From positions 1 through 6,185 of the forward strand of contig DHWT01000154.1 in the NCBI GenBank assembly GCA_002413325.1: 6,185 nucleotides of DNA, written 5' to 3'. The stretch is from Chitinophagaceae bacterium UBA5175 (lineage in GTDB: Bacteria > Bacteroidota > Bacteroidia > Chitinophagales > Chitinophagaceae). Under the pieces are notes generated by a model that had not been told where the DNA came from, ran no database searches, and saw only the letters and a program-made list of their open reading frames with translations. This document shows positions 5,959-6,185 of the stretch, one piece after another (the stretch's first letter is position 1; each line of letters opens with the position of its first letter). The position numbers and the translations under genes are program-made.

Positions 5959-6185
5959 ATGCAGGGAATAGCCAAGATCTTCTCCGGTACAGGTTCCCAA
6001 TACCTGGCCGAAAAAATTTGCCGTCGTTATGGCTGTCCTTCCGGAAAAATAACCATCCAGCATTTCAGTGACGGGGAAATTCAGCCCGTTTTTAACGAAA
6101 GTGTGCGGGGAGACATGGTTTTCCTGGTCCAAAGCACGTTTGCGCCCACCGACAACCTCATGGAACTCCTGCTCATGATCGATGC
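5959..6185 (+). CDS. prs: Ribose-phosphate pyrophosphokinase (PRPP synthetase), N-terminal part, cut by window end
   Basis: The frame is open from ATG 5959 to the last base, giving 75 complete codons of a family that is usually about 310 residues long. Recognisable Prs signatures appear in order: KIFSGTGSQYLAEKI (6-20), FSDGEI (36-41), ESVRGDMVFLVQST (47-60) and DNLMELLLMID (65-75). The enzyme transfers pyrophosphate from ATP to ribose 5-phosphate to make PRPP for purine, pyrimidine, His, Trp and NAD synthesis in the cytoplasm. The flexible-loop catalytic residues and the PRPP-binding motif lie beyond the window. The start is well placed: the conserved Phe-Ser-Gly segment begins eight residues in, as in other Prs proteins, and a promoter-like motif sits just upstream. 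Confidence 0.95.
   Translation, partial: MQGIAKIFSGTGSQYLAEKICRRYGCPSGKITIQHFSDGEIQPVFNESVRGDMVFLVQSTFAPTDNLMELLLMID

Noticed and set aside
5659..6132. 157-residue open frame on the - strand across the small gene, the repeat and prs
   Set aside because: It is antisense to the well-supported prs start and its middle is just the translated heptamer array (NGQRPTV repeats). The array stays open because it has no stop codons in that frame; no domain is visible.

Overview
The window looks like chromosomal DNA from a member of the Bacteroidota, most likely from the Chitinophagaceae/Sphingobacteriia side. This is inferred from a SusC-SusD-DUF1735 gene trio, a DUF4369-like/thioredoxin lipoprotein, very weak Shine-Dalgarno signals and a TTG-N20-TAnnTTTG-like promoter ahead of prs. 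No marker in the window fixes the genus.

Left part (1-2802): the 3' end of a SusC/RagA TonB-dependent outer-membrane transporter, a complete SusD/RagB-type surface lipoprotein and a DUF1735-type surface lipoprotein lie on the + strand with gaps of 34 and 53 bases. They read as one operon for binding and importing an oligomeric nutrient. The unit closes with a strong 13-bp hairpin terminator. No degradative enzyme is visible on this side of the locus, so the substrate cannot be named.

Middle part (2819-4749): a TlpA/ResA-like thioredoxin-fold lipoprotein starts only 16 bases after the terminator hairpin and carries a CQNC rather than a CxPC active site. It is followed by an AT-rich gene for an exported protein of unknown function, which has no ATG start that keeps its signal peptide.

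Right part (4778-6185): a RadC-family protein (helix-hairpin-helix plus an intact JAMM motif) is encoded on the - strand, convergent with the exported protein. Divergent from it is a 66-residue single-span membrane protein. A 177-bp gap follows, holding a tandem heptanucleotide repeat with a 21-bp higher-order period and a good Bacteroidota-type promoter. The window ends within the first 75 codons of prs (ribose-phosphate pyrophosphokinase), a housekeeping gene.

Most of the window is ordinary for this phylum. The points most worth a second look are the heptamer repeat upstream of prs, the non-canonical thioredoxin active site, the tight terminator-gene junction, and the two uncharacterised small or secreted proteins. 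I see no convincing sign of a new defence, mobile or CRISPR-like system.
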